NCBI GenBank assembly: GCA_039934475.1
Contig: JBDTMC010000256.1
Coordinates: 1-10,987, forward strand
DNA length: 10,987 bases
Direction of reading: 5' to 3'
DNA from: JBDTMC01 sp039934475
GTDB lineage: Bacteria > Acidobacteriota > Terriglobia > Bryobacterales > Bryobacteraceae
Below, one piece after another: positions 1 to 5,938 of the stretch (position 1 is the stretch's first letter; the number at the start of each line of letters is the position of its first letter). The notes beneath the pieces are model-generated. The model was not told where the DNA came from. It saw only the letters and a program-made list of their open reading frames with translations, and searched no databases. Position numbers and translations under genes: made by a program.

Positions 1-495
1 GAACGCAATGCCCTTGTCGCCATGCTGTTCCACGCCGGGCAGACCCTCAACCACAGTCTCCACCGGACCCGTCGGTTTCAGTTGGCCGGGCGTCATTTTG
101 TAGCGCTCCACAGTATGGAACTTGGCTACGTACAAATAGCCATTACGCAACCCAACCCCTGTGATGTTGCCTTGCCCGATCTTTTCCTTGATCTCGTAAC
201 GTCCGTCGCCGTTCGCATCGCGCAGAGCCACGACACCGCCCTTCGATCCCTCGTCCTGAAGAGCGACATAGAGATCGCCATTGGGAGCCACGGCGACATG
301 CCGGGCCGGGCCTAATCCCTCGGCAACAACAATCGCGCAGAAGCCCGCGGGAAGTGTCAGTCCGCCATTGCCTGAGTCGCACGCAGGAGGCGCAGCAGCA
401 GGCAGGTTTAGTGCGAGTGCGAGGACGCACCCGGCCGCCCAGACGGTGGCACGGCAGCGAGTCCCGGTAGGCTTGCAGGTTTGTTGGCTTTGCAT
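1..495 (-). CDS. Secreted sorbosone/aldose-dehydrogenase-like beta-propeller protein (5' part only, runs off left edge)
   Basis: The minus strand is open from an ATG at 495-493 to the window edge, giving exactly 165 codons without a stop. The N-terminus has a basic stretch and a hydrophobic segment (about residues 17-33, ending in an Ala-rich run), so it looks like a Sec signal peptide. The mature part starts with a typical propeller opening (LPAGFCAIVVAEGLGPARH, about residues 47-65), followed by blade-like segments: APNGDLYVAL, a DANGDGRYE calcium-loop-like stretch, NGYLYVAKFHTVERYK and HGDKGIAF at the cut edge. This matches the L-sorbosone dehydrogenase / PQQ-dependent soluble aldose dehydrogenase family, periplasmic enzymes that oxidise sugars or aldehydes using PQQ. 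The catalytic and PQQ-binding residues would lie in the missing part, so activity cannot be judged. It is divergent from the cytochrome c gene at 525, a likely electron-accepting partner. No Shine-Dalgarno precedes the ATG; see the promoter at 505-511. Family call fairly sure, substrate unknown. Confidence 0.8.
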   Translation of the reverse strand, partial: MQSQQTCKPTGTRCRATVWAAGCVLALALNLPAAAPPACDSGNGGLTLPAGFCAIVVAEGLGPARHVAVAPNGDLYVALQDEGSKGGVVALRDANGDGRYEIKEKIGQGNITGVGLRNGYLYVAKFHTVERYKMTPGQLKPTGPVETVVEGLPGVEQHGDKGIAF

Positions 496-504
496 GACAC
501 TGGT

Positions 505-511
505 TAGAATA
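505..511. promoter_or_regulatory. Shared -10 element of a divergent (bidirectional) promoter
   Basis: The 29-base spacer between the dehydrogenase ATG (495) and the cytochrome ATG (525) holds TAGAATA. On the plus strand TAGAAT (505-510) reads as a -10 hexamer 14 bases before the cytochrome start, with a weak TTGTTG (481-486) 18 bases upstream. On the minus strand the same bases give TATTCT (511-506), 10 bases before the dehydrogenase start. A good -35 match, TTGATA (535-530), lies 18 bases upstream of it, inside the first codons of the cytochrome gene. Either transcript would have a leader of only a few bases. A small inverted repeat ACGG-CTT-CCGT lies at 511-521. This is motif reading only. 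Confidence 0.5.
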
Positions 512-524
512 CGGCTTCCGTCAC

Positions 525-965
525 ATGGGTATCAACCGAAATCTGGCACTTCGCGTGTTGTGCATCTTCGTGGGCGCCACTATCGTTCCACTCGTCATCG
601 CCCGGCAGGAGCCTTCGGTGTGGGATGGAATCTACTCGCAGGCGCAAGCGGACCGAGGCCAGGCTCTCTACACGAAGGCCTGTGCCTCCTGTCACCGGGC
701 GAACCTCGTCAGCCGCGGCCAAACACCCTCGCTGTCGGGTTCCGGCTTCCTCGAGAAATGGGACGGCCAGACCCTCGGCGACCTGTTCGAGAAGATGCAG
801 ACATCGATGCCCGCCGATCATCCCGGCAGCTTAAGCCGTGAAGAGAACGCTGCGGTCCTGGCGTTCATCCTTCGTTTCAACGAGTTCCCCAGTGGCGACA
901 CCGATCTCCGGACCGACGCCGATTGGCTGGCCACCGTTCGTTTCAAAGCCGCCAAATCCAAGTAG
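525..965 (+). CDS. Secreted mono-haem c-type cytochrome
   Basis: A 146-residue class I cytochrome c. Residues 7-26 form a hydrophobic signal segment after a short basic N-terminus. The mature domain begins around VWDGIYSQAQADRG (32-45), an opening common in small cytochromes found beside PQQ or sugar dehydrogenases. The single haem site is C53-A-S-C56-H57, and M95 in TSMP is the likely distal haem ligand. The protein ends soon after the C-terminal helix (AAVLAFILRFNEFP), so it is a single-domain electron carrier in the periplasm. It lies head-to-head with the sugar dehydrogenase gene, suggesting that it takes electrons from that enzyme and passes them to the respiratory chain; this partnership is inferred from position. 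The ATG at 525 has no Shine-Dalgarno and sits 14 bases after a -10-like TAGAAT. The next gene starts 58 bases downstream on the same strand and may be co-transcribed. Confidence 0.9.
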   Translation: MGINRNLALRVLCIFVGATIVPLVIARQEPSVWDGIYSQAQADRGQALYTKACASCHRANLVSRGQTPSLSGSGFLEKWDGQTLGDLFEKMQTSMPADHPGSLSREENAAVLAFILRFNEFPSGDTDLRTDADWLATVRFKAAKSK

Positions 966-1005
966 ACGTCCGGCGCATCTCACCATCAGGGTCGATATCA
1001 TGAAT

Positions 1006-1012
1006 GGAGGAG
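1006..1012 (+). promoter_or_regulatory. Shine-Dalgarno site for the secreted protein at 1024
   Basis: GGAGGAG lies 11 bases before the ATG at 1024. It fixes that start and contrasts with the genes at 525, 8447 and 8481, which have no such site. Confidence 0.7.
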
Positions 1013-1023
1013 AGTAACAGAAC

Positions 1024-1650
1024 ATGCTCAGATTCGGTGTCGCGTTTCTTCTGGCCTTGTCGGCGTTGTTCGGGCAATACAAGACGGCGGCGGCGGGCGC
1101 GCCCGGTTCGGACATACCGGGCCCGGTGGCGGCGCTGATGCAGAAGGATGGGCTCAGCGTGCAGGCCGCGGACGGTAAGACGCTGTTTCAGATCTGGTTT
1201 CGCACTGAGTTGCCGAAAGGCGCCGCAAGCGCCGAAGAAAACGTCAATCTGACGACGGTTCCCCATGGCGCGCTTGTGGGTGTGGTTCAGTATCAAGCGA
1301 AAGGGGCGGACCGCCGGGGCCAGACTATCAAACCCGGAGTGTACACCCTCCGCTACAGCATGTTTCCGGTGAATGGCGAGCACCAGGGTGTGGCGCCGCA
1401 GCGCGATTTCCTGCTGCTTACGCCGGCCTCCCAAGACACCGACCTCGCATCCACACCTGACTTTGCCACCCTGATGAAGATGAGTATGAAGGCATCCGGT
1501 ACACCGCATCCGGCCGTCCTGAGTCTATCGAAGGACGACGCCTCGGCGCAGCCCGGCATCACCAAGGACGGCGACACGGACTGGACCATTCACAGCAAGA
1601 TCGGCGATACGCCCGTAGCCTTGGTTGTCTTTGGAACATATGGCGGCTAG
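1024..1650 (+). CDS. Secreted protein of unknown function
   Basis: A 208-residue protein I cannot assign to a named family. It starts with a clear Sec signal peptide (hydrophobic residues 5-17, likely cleaved near the Ala-rich stretch at 22-24). The mature part reads as a small beta-rich domain: DGKTLFQIWFRTELP, a central PGVYTLRYSMFP strand pair, RDFLLLTPA, and a C-terminal DTDWTIHSKIGD...ALVVFGTYG. That spacing resembles small periplasmic beta-sandwich proteins that Acidobacteriota encode in number, but that is only a resemblance. Residues about 164-172 (AVLSLSKDD) are encoded by a REP-like palindrome at 1515-1537 and are probably an insertion, not conserved sequence. The start is well supported by GGAGGAG at 1006. 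It lies 58 bases after the cytochrome gene and 27 bases before the ABC ATPase, so it could belong to either unit. No lipobox, metal-binding cluster or membrane helix beyond the signal is visible. Confidence 0.8.
   Translation: MLRFGVAFLLALSALFGQYKTAAAGAPGSDIPGPVAALMQKDGLSVQAADGKTLFQIWFRTELPKGAASAEENVNLTTVPHGALVGVVQYQAKGADRRGQTIKPGVYTLRYSMFPVNGEHQGVAPQRDFLLLTPASQDTDLASTPDFATLMKMSMKASGTPHPAVLSLSKDDASAQPGITKDGDTDWTIHSKIGDTPVALVVFGTYGG
1515..1537. repeat. REP-like palindromic repeat translated within a gene
   Basis: The element has perfect 6-base arms, CGTCCT (1515-1520) and AGGACG (1532-1537), around an 11-base centre (GAGTCTATCGA). Read on the minus strand it contains TTCGATAGACTCAGGACG. This closely resembles the dispersed TTCGACAAGCTCAGGACG-type element seen in many environmental bacterial genomes, where it yields the peptides SLSK on one strand and SSFDRLRT on the other. 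Both peptides can be read here (the first in frame with the gene at 1024). The identification is from memory of the motif; no second copy was seen in this window. Confidence 0.55.
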
Positions 1651-1690
1651 CGGCCCACGGCCGGCATCCAACAAGTAGTGCCGATGCCGG
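1651..1690 (+). promoter_or_regulatory. Two competing hairpins over the ABC ATPase start
   Basis: Directly after the stop codon of the previous gene is CGGCC-CAC-GGCCG (1651-1663), a 5-base-pair stem with a 3-base loop. Overlapping its 3' arm begins a second, longer inverted repeat: CCGGCATC (1661-1668) and GATGCCGG (1683-1690), perfect over 8 bases with a 14-base loop. The second stem contains the ATG at 1684 and its loop holds the GTG at 1678, so both candidate start codons would be buried. The two structures share bases 1661-1663 and cannot both form fully. There is no T-run, so it is not a standard terminator. A regulatory role is inferred. Confidence 0.4.
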
Positions 1691-2373
1691 AATCATTACC
1701 GCTCTTGCGCCTCGATGCCGTTTCCAAGGACTACGTCAGCAACGGGGAACGGGTTCACGCCCTGCGTGACGTCAGCCTCACCGTGGGCGCGGGCGAATTG
1801 GTGGCGTTGGTGGGACGCAGCGGTTGTGGTAAGAGCACACTGCTGAACCTGGCCGGCGCGATGGATTTCCCCAGTAGCGGCCGCGTCCTGCTAAACGGGA
1901 CCGACACCAGCACCTTGGGCGACGCGGGCCTGACGAAGCTGAGACGCGAGAGCGTTGGTTTCGTTTTCCAATCGTTCCAGTTGTTGCCGACGCTCACTGT
2001 GCTTGAGAACGTGGAACTCCCTATGCTGCTGGCGGGACATCCGGATGCGAGAGGACCGGCGATGGAGAAACTGGCCTGGGTGGAGATGGACTCGCTCGCC
2101 GCCCGGTTTCCGCACCAGCTTTCGGGCGGCCAGCAGCAAAGAGTGGCGATCGCGCGCGCCCTGGTTCACTCGCCCTTCTTGCTGCTGGCCGATGAGCCCA
2201 TCGGGAACCTTGATTCGATTACCGGCAATCTGGTGCTGGACATTCTGCGCCGTACCGCCAGCGAGCGGAGAGTGACGATTCTGATGGCCACGCACAGCGC
2301 CGAGTCCACCAGCGCGGCCGACATTGTAGTGCGCCTGCGCGACGGGCATGTGGAGACGGTGACACGGAATTGA
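1678..2373 (+). CDS. ABC transporter ATP-binding protein, LolD/MacB/YbbA type
   Basis: A 231-residue ATPase of the family that powers FtsX-type permeases (LolD, MacB, YbbA, AttE-like). All nucleotide-binding motifs are present: Walker A GRSGCGKST (46-54), Q-loop Gln98 (FVFQSFQLLP), signature LSGGQQQR (148-155), Walker B FLLLADE (167-173), D-loop GNLD (176-179) and switch His206 (MATH). The usual ADEPTGNLDS is ADEPIGNLDS here, a mild change. The stretch before the signature is a little shorter than is common. The start is uncertain: a GTG at 1678 (used here) or an ATG two codons later at 1684. Neither has a Shine-Dalgarno, and both lie in a predicted hairpin. The stop overlaps the permease start by 4 bases (TTGA), so the two are translationally coupled. 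It acts on the cytoplasmic face of the inner membrane and is energetically linked to the permease at 2370. Confidence 0.95.
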   Translation: MPMPESLPLLRLDAVSKDYVSNGERVHALRDVSLTVGAGELVALVGRSGCGKSTLLNLAGAMDFPSSGRVLLNGTDTSTLGDAGLTKLRRESVGFVFQSFQLLPTLTVLENVELPMLLAGHPDARGPAMEKLAWVEMDSLAARFPHQLSGGQQQRVAIARALVHSPFLLLADEPIGNLDSITGNLVLDILRRTASERRVTILMATHSAESTSAADIVVRLRDGHVETVTRN

Positions 2374-4865
2374 TCCCGCTGCTGCGTCTCTTTTACCAGT
2401 TCTTTCTGCGGCCAATGAAGCGGGAGCCGGTACGCACGGCGCTGACCACGTTTGCCGTGGCCTTGGGCGTAGCCGTGGTGCTGGCGATCGACCTTGCGGG
2501 CACGGCCGCGGCCGGATCCTTCCGCGCGTCGCTCGAAACCCTCACCGGGAAAGCCGATCTGGAAATCACTGGAATCGGAGGGGTGCCCGCCGAAACCGCC
2601 GCCAAGCTGGCGCGCCTGCCCTATCCGTTGACGGTCGCAGCGCGGATCGAAGACTACGCGATGGTGGCGGCGACCGGAGAGACTGTACCTCTGATTGGCA
2701 TGGACCTGATCGCGACGGCGCTCGATTCTGAAGACAAGCTGGAACCGTTGCGTTCGCCACGACCGATATGGGTGGGACCGCGTTTGGCGCACCGCAAGGG
2801 TGAGACTATCCGCCTTACTATCAACGATCACTCAACGGATTACACGGTAGCCGGGATTCTGAAAGAGGGCGACAACGCGGTCGTGATGGATTTGGCGCTG
2901 GCGGATGAAGCGCTTTCGCGGGGCGGGCGCCTTGATCGCATTCTGGTGACCGTGCCCGACACGACGTCCATCGAGGAATGGCAAGCACGCATCGAACACG
3001 CGGTTCCGCCGGGCGTCACCGTCGCGCGGCAGGGCGCTCGGACTGATGAAAATCGGCGCATGCTGGCGGCATTCCGCTGGAATCTGCGCGTTCTCAGCTA
3101 CATCGCCCTTGTAGTTGGGGCGTTCCTGATTTACAACACAATCTCGGTATCGGTGGTGCGACGGCGGCCCGAAATCGGAATCCTCCGCGCGCTGGGTGCG
3201 ACTCGCGGCGGCGTACTAGCCGCGTTTCTCGGGGAAGCCGCTTTGTTCGGTGTCGCTGGCGCTTTGCTCGGGCTGGCGCTGGGGCGTCTGATGGCCGAAG
3301 GCGCGGTCCAAATGCTGGCGACCACCGTGCAAGCGCTGTATGTAAGCAGCACGCCCGCTCCGATTCAGCTGACGTGGGTAAGCGTGCTGCTGGCGTTTGC
3401 AATCGGTATCGGGACGGCACTGGCCAGCGCGTTCGCTCCGGCTCGCGAAGCCTCGCAGGTGGCGCCGACAGAAGCGATGGCGCGCGGTCGCGTGGAATAC
3501 CAGGCGCGCCTGCACCGGGGCCGCGATCTTGTGCTGGCATCGTTGTTCGCACTGGCCGCTGGCGGAGCTGCCACGCGGCCGCCGGTGGCCGGGAAACCAC
3601 TCTTCGGGTATCTGGCGGCGCTGCTATTGATCGCCGCCGCGGCACTCGCGATTCCGTCTCTGGTAAGTGCGCTGACAGCAGTTTCCTCACGGCTGCTCCA
3701 GAAGACTCTGGGCGTGGAGGCGATGCTCGCTTCGCGGAGTTTGGTCGCGTCGCTGCGCCGGACTTCGGTCCTGGTGGGCGCACTGGCGACGGCCATCGCG
3801 ATGATGACCAGCGTCGGCATCATGGTGGGCAGCTTCCGTCAGACGGTAGCGTTGTGGATGGACAATCAACTCCGCGCGGACCTGTTCGTACGGCCCGCCG
3901 GACCCGCCGCGGCCGATCGCCATCCGCAGTTGGCCGCCGACGTCCCGGATAAGATCGCAGCAGTGCAAGGTGTGGAAGCGGTGGACCGGTTTCGCGCCAT
4001 CGCCATCAGCTATGAGGGCCTGCCGGCTACCCTTGGCGCCGGCGAGTCCCAGGTTCTGGCCCGCTACTCGAAGATGCGGTTTCTGGAGGGCGAACGCGAT
4101 TCGATCTTCCGCACGCTGCCAACCGGGGACTACGCGGTGGTGAGCGAGCCGTTCGCCAACAAACATGGCGTCCGCAAGGGCGACCACGTGAAGCTGGCCC
4201 TGGGCGGTTCGGCACACCAGTTCGAGGTGTTGGGCGTTTACTACGACTATTCCAACGAGCGCGGCTTTGTCGTCCTGGATCGCGGCACGCTGCTGAAGTA
4301 TTTGCCCGATCCCGCGCCCTCCAATCTCGCCGTGTTTGTGAAGGCAGGGTTCGATCTGGAGACTGTACGTGGACGCGTGGAAGCGGCAGTCGCCGGGCGT
4401 AGCGTGCTGATCGTCTCAAACCGCACCATCCGCGCCGAGGCTATCAAGATTTTCGACCGTACGTTCGCCATCACCTATGCCCTGGAAGCGGTGGCGGTTT
4501 TGGTGGCCGTGATGGGAATCGCCGGAGCGTTACTGGCGCTGGTGATCGACCGTCGCCGTGAGATGGGGTTGCTCCGATTTCTGGGCGCGTCGGCGGGCCA
4601 GGTGCGGAAGCTGATTCTGTGCGAGGCGGGGCTGCTCGGGCTGCTGGCAAACGTCGCCGGCTTGGCGCTGGGATCGGCTTTGTCGCTCATTCTGATCTAC
4701 GTCATCAACAAGCAGTCCTTCGGATGGACAATCCAGTTCCACTGGCCGGTGGCGGTTCTGGGCGGCGCGCTGACGGTGATCTACGTTTCCACCGTGCTCG
4801 CGGGCTTGTATCCGGCGCGCGTCGCCACGCGGCTGAATCCAATTGAGGTGATCCACGAAGAATGA
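2370..4865 (+). CDS. ABC transporter permease with two FtsX domains (YbbP-like, fused AttF/AttG type)
   Basis: An 831-residue inner-membrane permease. By hydrophobicity I count about ten membrane segments near residues 24-44, 241-262, 288-308, 335-356, 385-402, 412-434, 465-488, 700-725, 753-778 and 791-815, the arrangement known for E. coli YbbP. The two FtsX domains are visible through their repeated landmarks: RRRPEIGILRALGATRG with APAREASQVAPTEAM in the first half, and RRREMGLLRFLGASAGQ with YPARVATRLNPIEVI at the C-terminus. Large periplasmic domains lie at about 45-240 and 489-698. Proteins of this type usually do mechanical work on lipids or lipoproteins rather than move small solutes. 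I chose the TTG at 2370, which overlaps the ATPase stop as TTGA and keeps the conserved RLFYQFFLRPMKREPVRT leader. An ATG at 2415 is the alternative but would remove it. The stop overlaps the AttH-like gene (ATGA). Confidence 0.93.
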   Translation: MIPLLRLFYQFFLRPMKREPVRTALTTFAVALGVAVVLAIDLAGTAAAGSFRASLETLTGKADLEITGIGGVPAETAAKLARLPYPLTVAARIEDYAMVAATGETVPLIGMDLIATALDSEDKLEPLRSPRPIWVGPRLAHRKGETIRLTINDHSTDYTVAGILKEGDNAVVMDLALADEALSRGGRLDRILVTVPDTTSIEEWQARIEHAVPPGVTVARQGARTDENRRMLAAFRWNLRVLSYIALVVGAFLIYNTISVSVVRRRPEIGILRALGATRGGVLAAFLGEAALFGVAGALLGLALGRLMAEGAVQMLATTVQALYVSSTPAPIQLTWVSVLLAFAIGIGTALASAFAPAREASQVAPTEAMARGRVEYQARLHRGRDLVLASLFALAAGGAATRPPVAGKPLFGYLAALLLIAAAALAIPSLVSALTAVSSRLLQKTLGVEAMLASRSLVASLRRTSVLVGALATAIAMMTSVGIMVGSFRQTVALWMDNQLRADLFVRPAGPAAADRHPQLAADVPDKIAAVQGVEAVDRFRAIAISYEGLPATLGAGESQVLARYSKMRFLEGERDSIFRTLPTGDYAVVSEPFANKHGVRKGDHVKLALGGSAHQFEVLGVYYDYSNERGFVVLDRGTLLKYLPDPAPSNLAVFVKAGFDLETVRGRVEAAVAGRSVLIVSNRTIRAEAIKIFDRTFAITYALEAVAVLVAVMGIAGALLALVIDRRREMGLLRFLGASAGQVRKLILCEAGLLGLLANVAGLALGSALSLILIYVINKQSFGWTIQFHWPVAVLGGALTVIYVSTVLAGLYPARVATRLNPIEVIHEE
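4845..4852 (+). promoter_or_regulatory. Shine-Dalgarno for the AttH-like gene, inside the permease gene
   Basis: GAGGTGAT lies in the last codons of the permease, 9 bases before the ATG at 4862. It matches the 3' end of 16S rRNA over all eight bases, so the AttH-like gene can be initiated strongly as well as by coupling. Confidence 0.6.
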
Positions 4866-5917
4866 AACGCCGCAGCTTTTTGGCTCTGCCCTTCGTATCG
4901 GGTCCGCTATTGGCTTCGTTTCGACAGGCCCTTCCGGGCTATCGCTATCAGTTTCCTCGCGACCATTTCAACCACCCGGACTTCGAAACAGAGTGGTGGT
5001 ACTACACCGGAAACGTTGATTCCATTGAAGATAAGAGGTTTGGCTTTGAATTAACCTTTTTCCGGCGGGCGGCGGACCGCAACAAAACGAAGCCATCCCT
5101 CTGGAAAGTGGATGATGTTTGGCTGGCACATCTGGCGTTGAGCGACATCGCGGGAAAACGCTACTTCCACACCGAGCGCTTGAATCGCAGCGGCCCCGGC
5201 TTGGCGGGAGCCAGTGAGGCGCAAGGTCTGGTCTGGAACGGCAACTGGCAGGTGCAGTGGGATGCCGGAGTCCAGCACCTGCAGGCGGTGGCGGACGACT
5301 TCACCTTGAACTTAGCGATGAATGCGGTAAAGCCGCCGGTGATACACGGCCTAAACGGAGTCAGCCAGAAGGCCGCCGGAGAAGGCCGGGCGTCGCACTA
5401 CATCAGCTTGACGCGCCTGGCGGTAGACGGCACCCTCACGCTGGAGGGAAAGTCGCACTCTCTTCGAGGAACCGCGTGGATGGATCACGAGTTCTTCACG
5501 CACCAGTTGGAGGGGAATCAGGCGGGGTGGGATTGGTTGAGCATTCAGTTGAACGACAACACCGAACTGATGCTCTTCCGCTTGCGGCGGAAGGACGGCA
5601 CGGTTGACCCCTATTCCGCCGGAACATTCATCGACGCGCAAGGGAAAGCCCTGCACCTGACGGCGGCGGAATTCACCTTGACGCCTGGTGCGAAATGGCA
5701 AAGCTACCCCGTGGCTTGGACCATCGAAGTGCAGCCTTTGAATCTGAAACTCCAGGCGACCACAGCGCTGGAATCGCAGGAGCTTACCGGCAAGAGCAAG
5801 TTGAGCCCGTCGTATTGGGAAGGCGCGATGGACTTCAAAGGGACGCGCAATGGCGCCCCCGCGACGGGCCGCGGATACCTCGAAATGACCGGTTACCGGG
5901 GCCAGGTGAACCTTTAG
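4862..5917 (+). CDS. attH: AttH/CrtC-type lipocalin-like secreted protein (Tat-exported)
   Basis: A 351-residue member of the AttH / hydroxyneurosporene-synthase-like family (two tandem lipocalin-like barrels; often annotated as a predicted secreted hydrolase). The family hallmarks are clear: FETEWWYYTGN (41-51), the WLAHLALSD strand, the WMDHEF motif (206-211) with GWDWLSIQL following, and SPSYWEGAMDFKGTRNG...GRGYLEMTGY at the C-terminus. The N-terminus, MKRRSFLALPFVSG, has a twin-arginine motif (RRSFLA) and a short hydrophobic stretch, so export by Tat as a folded protein is likely; there is no lipobox Cys. In Agrobacterium and many other bacteria the family is encoded beside an ABC ATPase and FtsX-type permeases, as here, with an ATGA overlap to the permease. 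The probable role is binding or handing on a lipid-like ligand at the outer face of the membrane. Ligand and reaction are not established. The symbol refers to family resemblance. Confidence 0.88.
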   Translation: MKRRSFLALPFVSGPLLASFRQALPGYRYQFPRDHFNHPDFETEWWYYTGNVDSIEDKRFGFELTFFRRAADRNKTKPSLWKVDDVWLAHLALSDIAGKRYFHTERLNRSGPGLAGASEAQGLVWNGNWQVQWDAGVQHLQAVADDFTLNLAMNAVKPPVIHGLNGVSQKAAGEGRASHYISLTRLAVDGTLTLEGKSHSLRGTAWMDHEFFTHQLEGNQAGWDWLSIQLNDNTELMLFRLRRKDGTVDPYSAGTFIDAQGKALHLTAAEFTLTPGAKWQSYPVAWTIEVQPLNLKLQATTALESQELTGKSKLSPSYWEGAMDFKGTRNGAPATGRGYLEMTGYRGQVNL

Positions 5918-5938
5918 TTCTGTCTCGTTGTCCGCTTC

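Noticed and set aside
281..841. 186-codon plus-strand frame overlapping the dehydrogenase start and cytochrome gene
   Set aside because: Crosses a divergent promoter region and overlaps two real genes. It is Arg/Pro/Gly-rich and lacks the CxxCH site, which belongs to the frame starting at 525.
1353..1589. Minus-strand frame containing SSFDRLRTAG
   Set aside because: The peptide is the reverse reading of the REP-like palindrome at 1515-1537. It marks the repeat, not a gene.
2166..2831. Long minus-strand frames opposite the ABC ATPase and permease (also 1891-2415, 3094-3783 and 3687-4217)
   Set aside because: Codon-phase shadows of genes with complete, recognisable motifs on the plus strand.
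4922..4941. TTCGACAGGC near the start of the AttH-like gene as a second copy of the REP-like element
   Set aside because: Only the first bases resemble the element, the palindromic arm is absent, and the residues fit the normal end of the signal peptide region.
5888..5925. Possible terminator hairpin at the end of the AttH-like gene (GGTT at 5891-5894 with AACC at 5909-5912)
   Set aside because: Only four base pairs, a large loop, and no following T-run.
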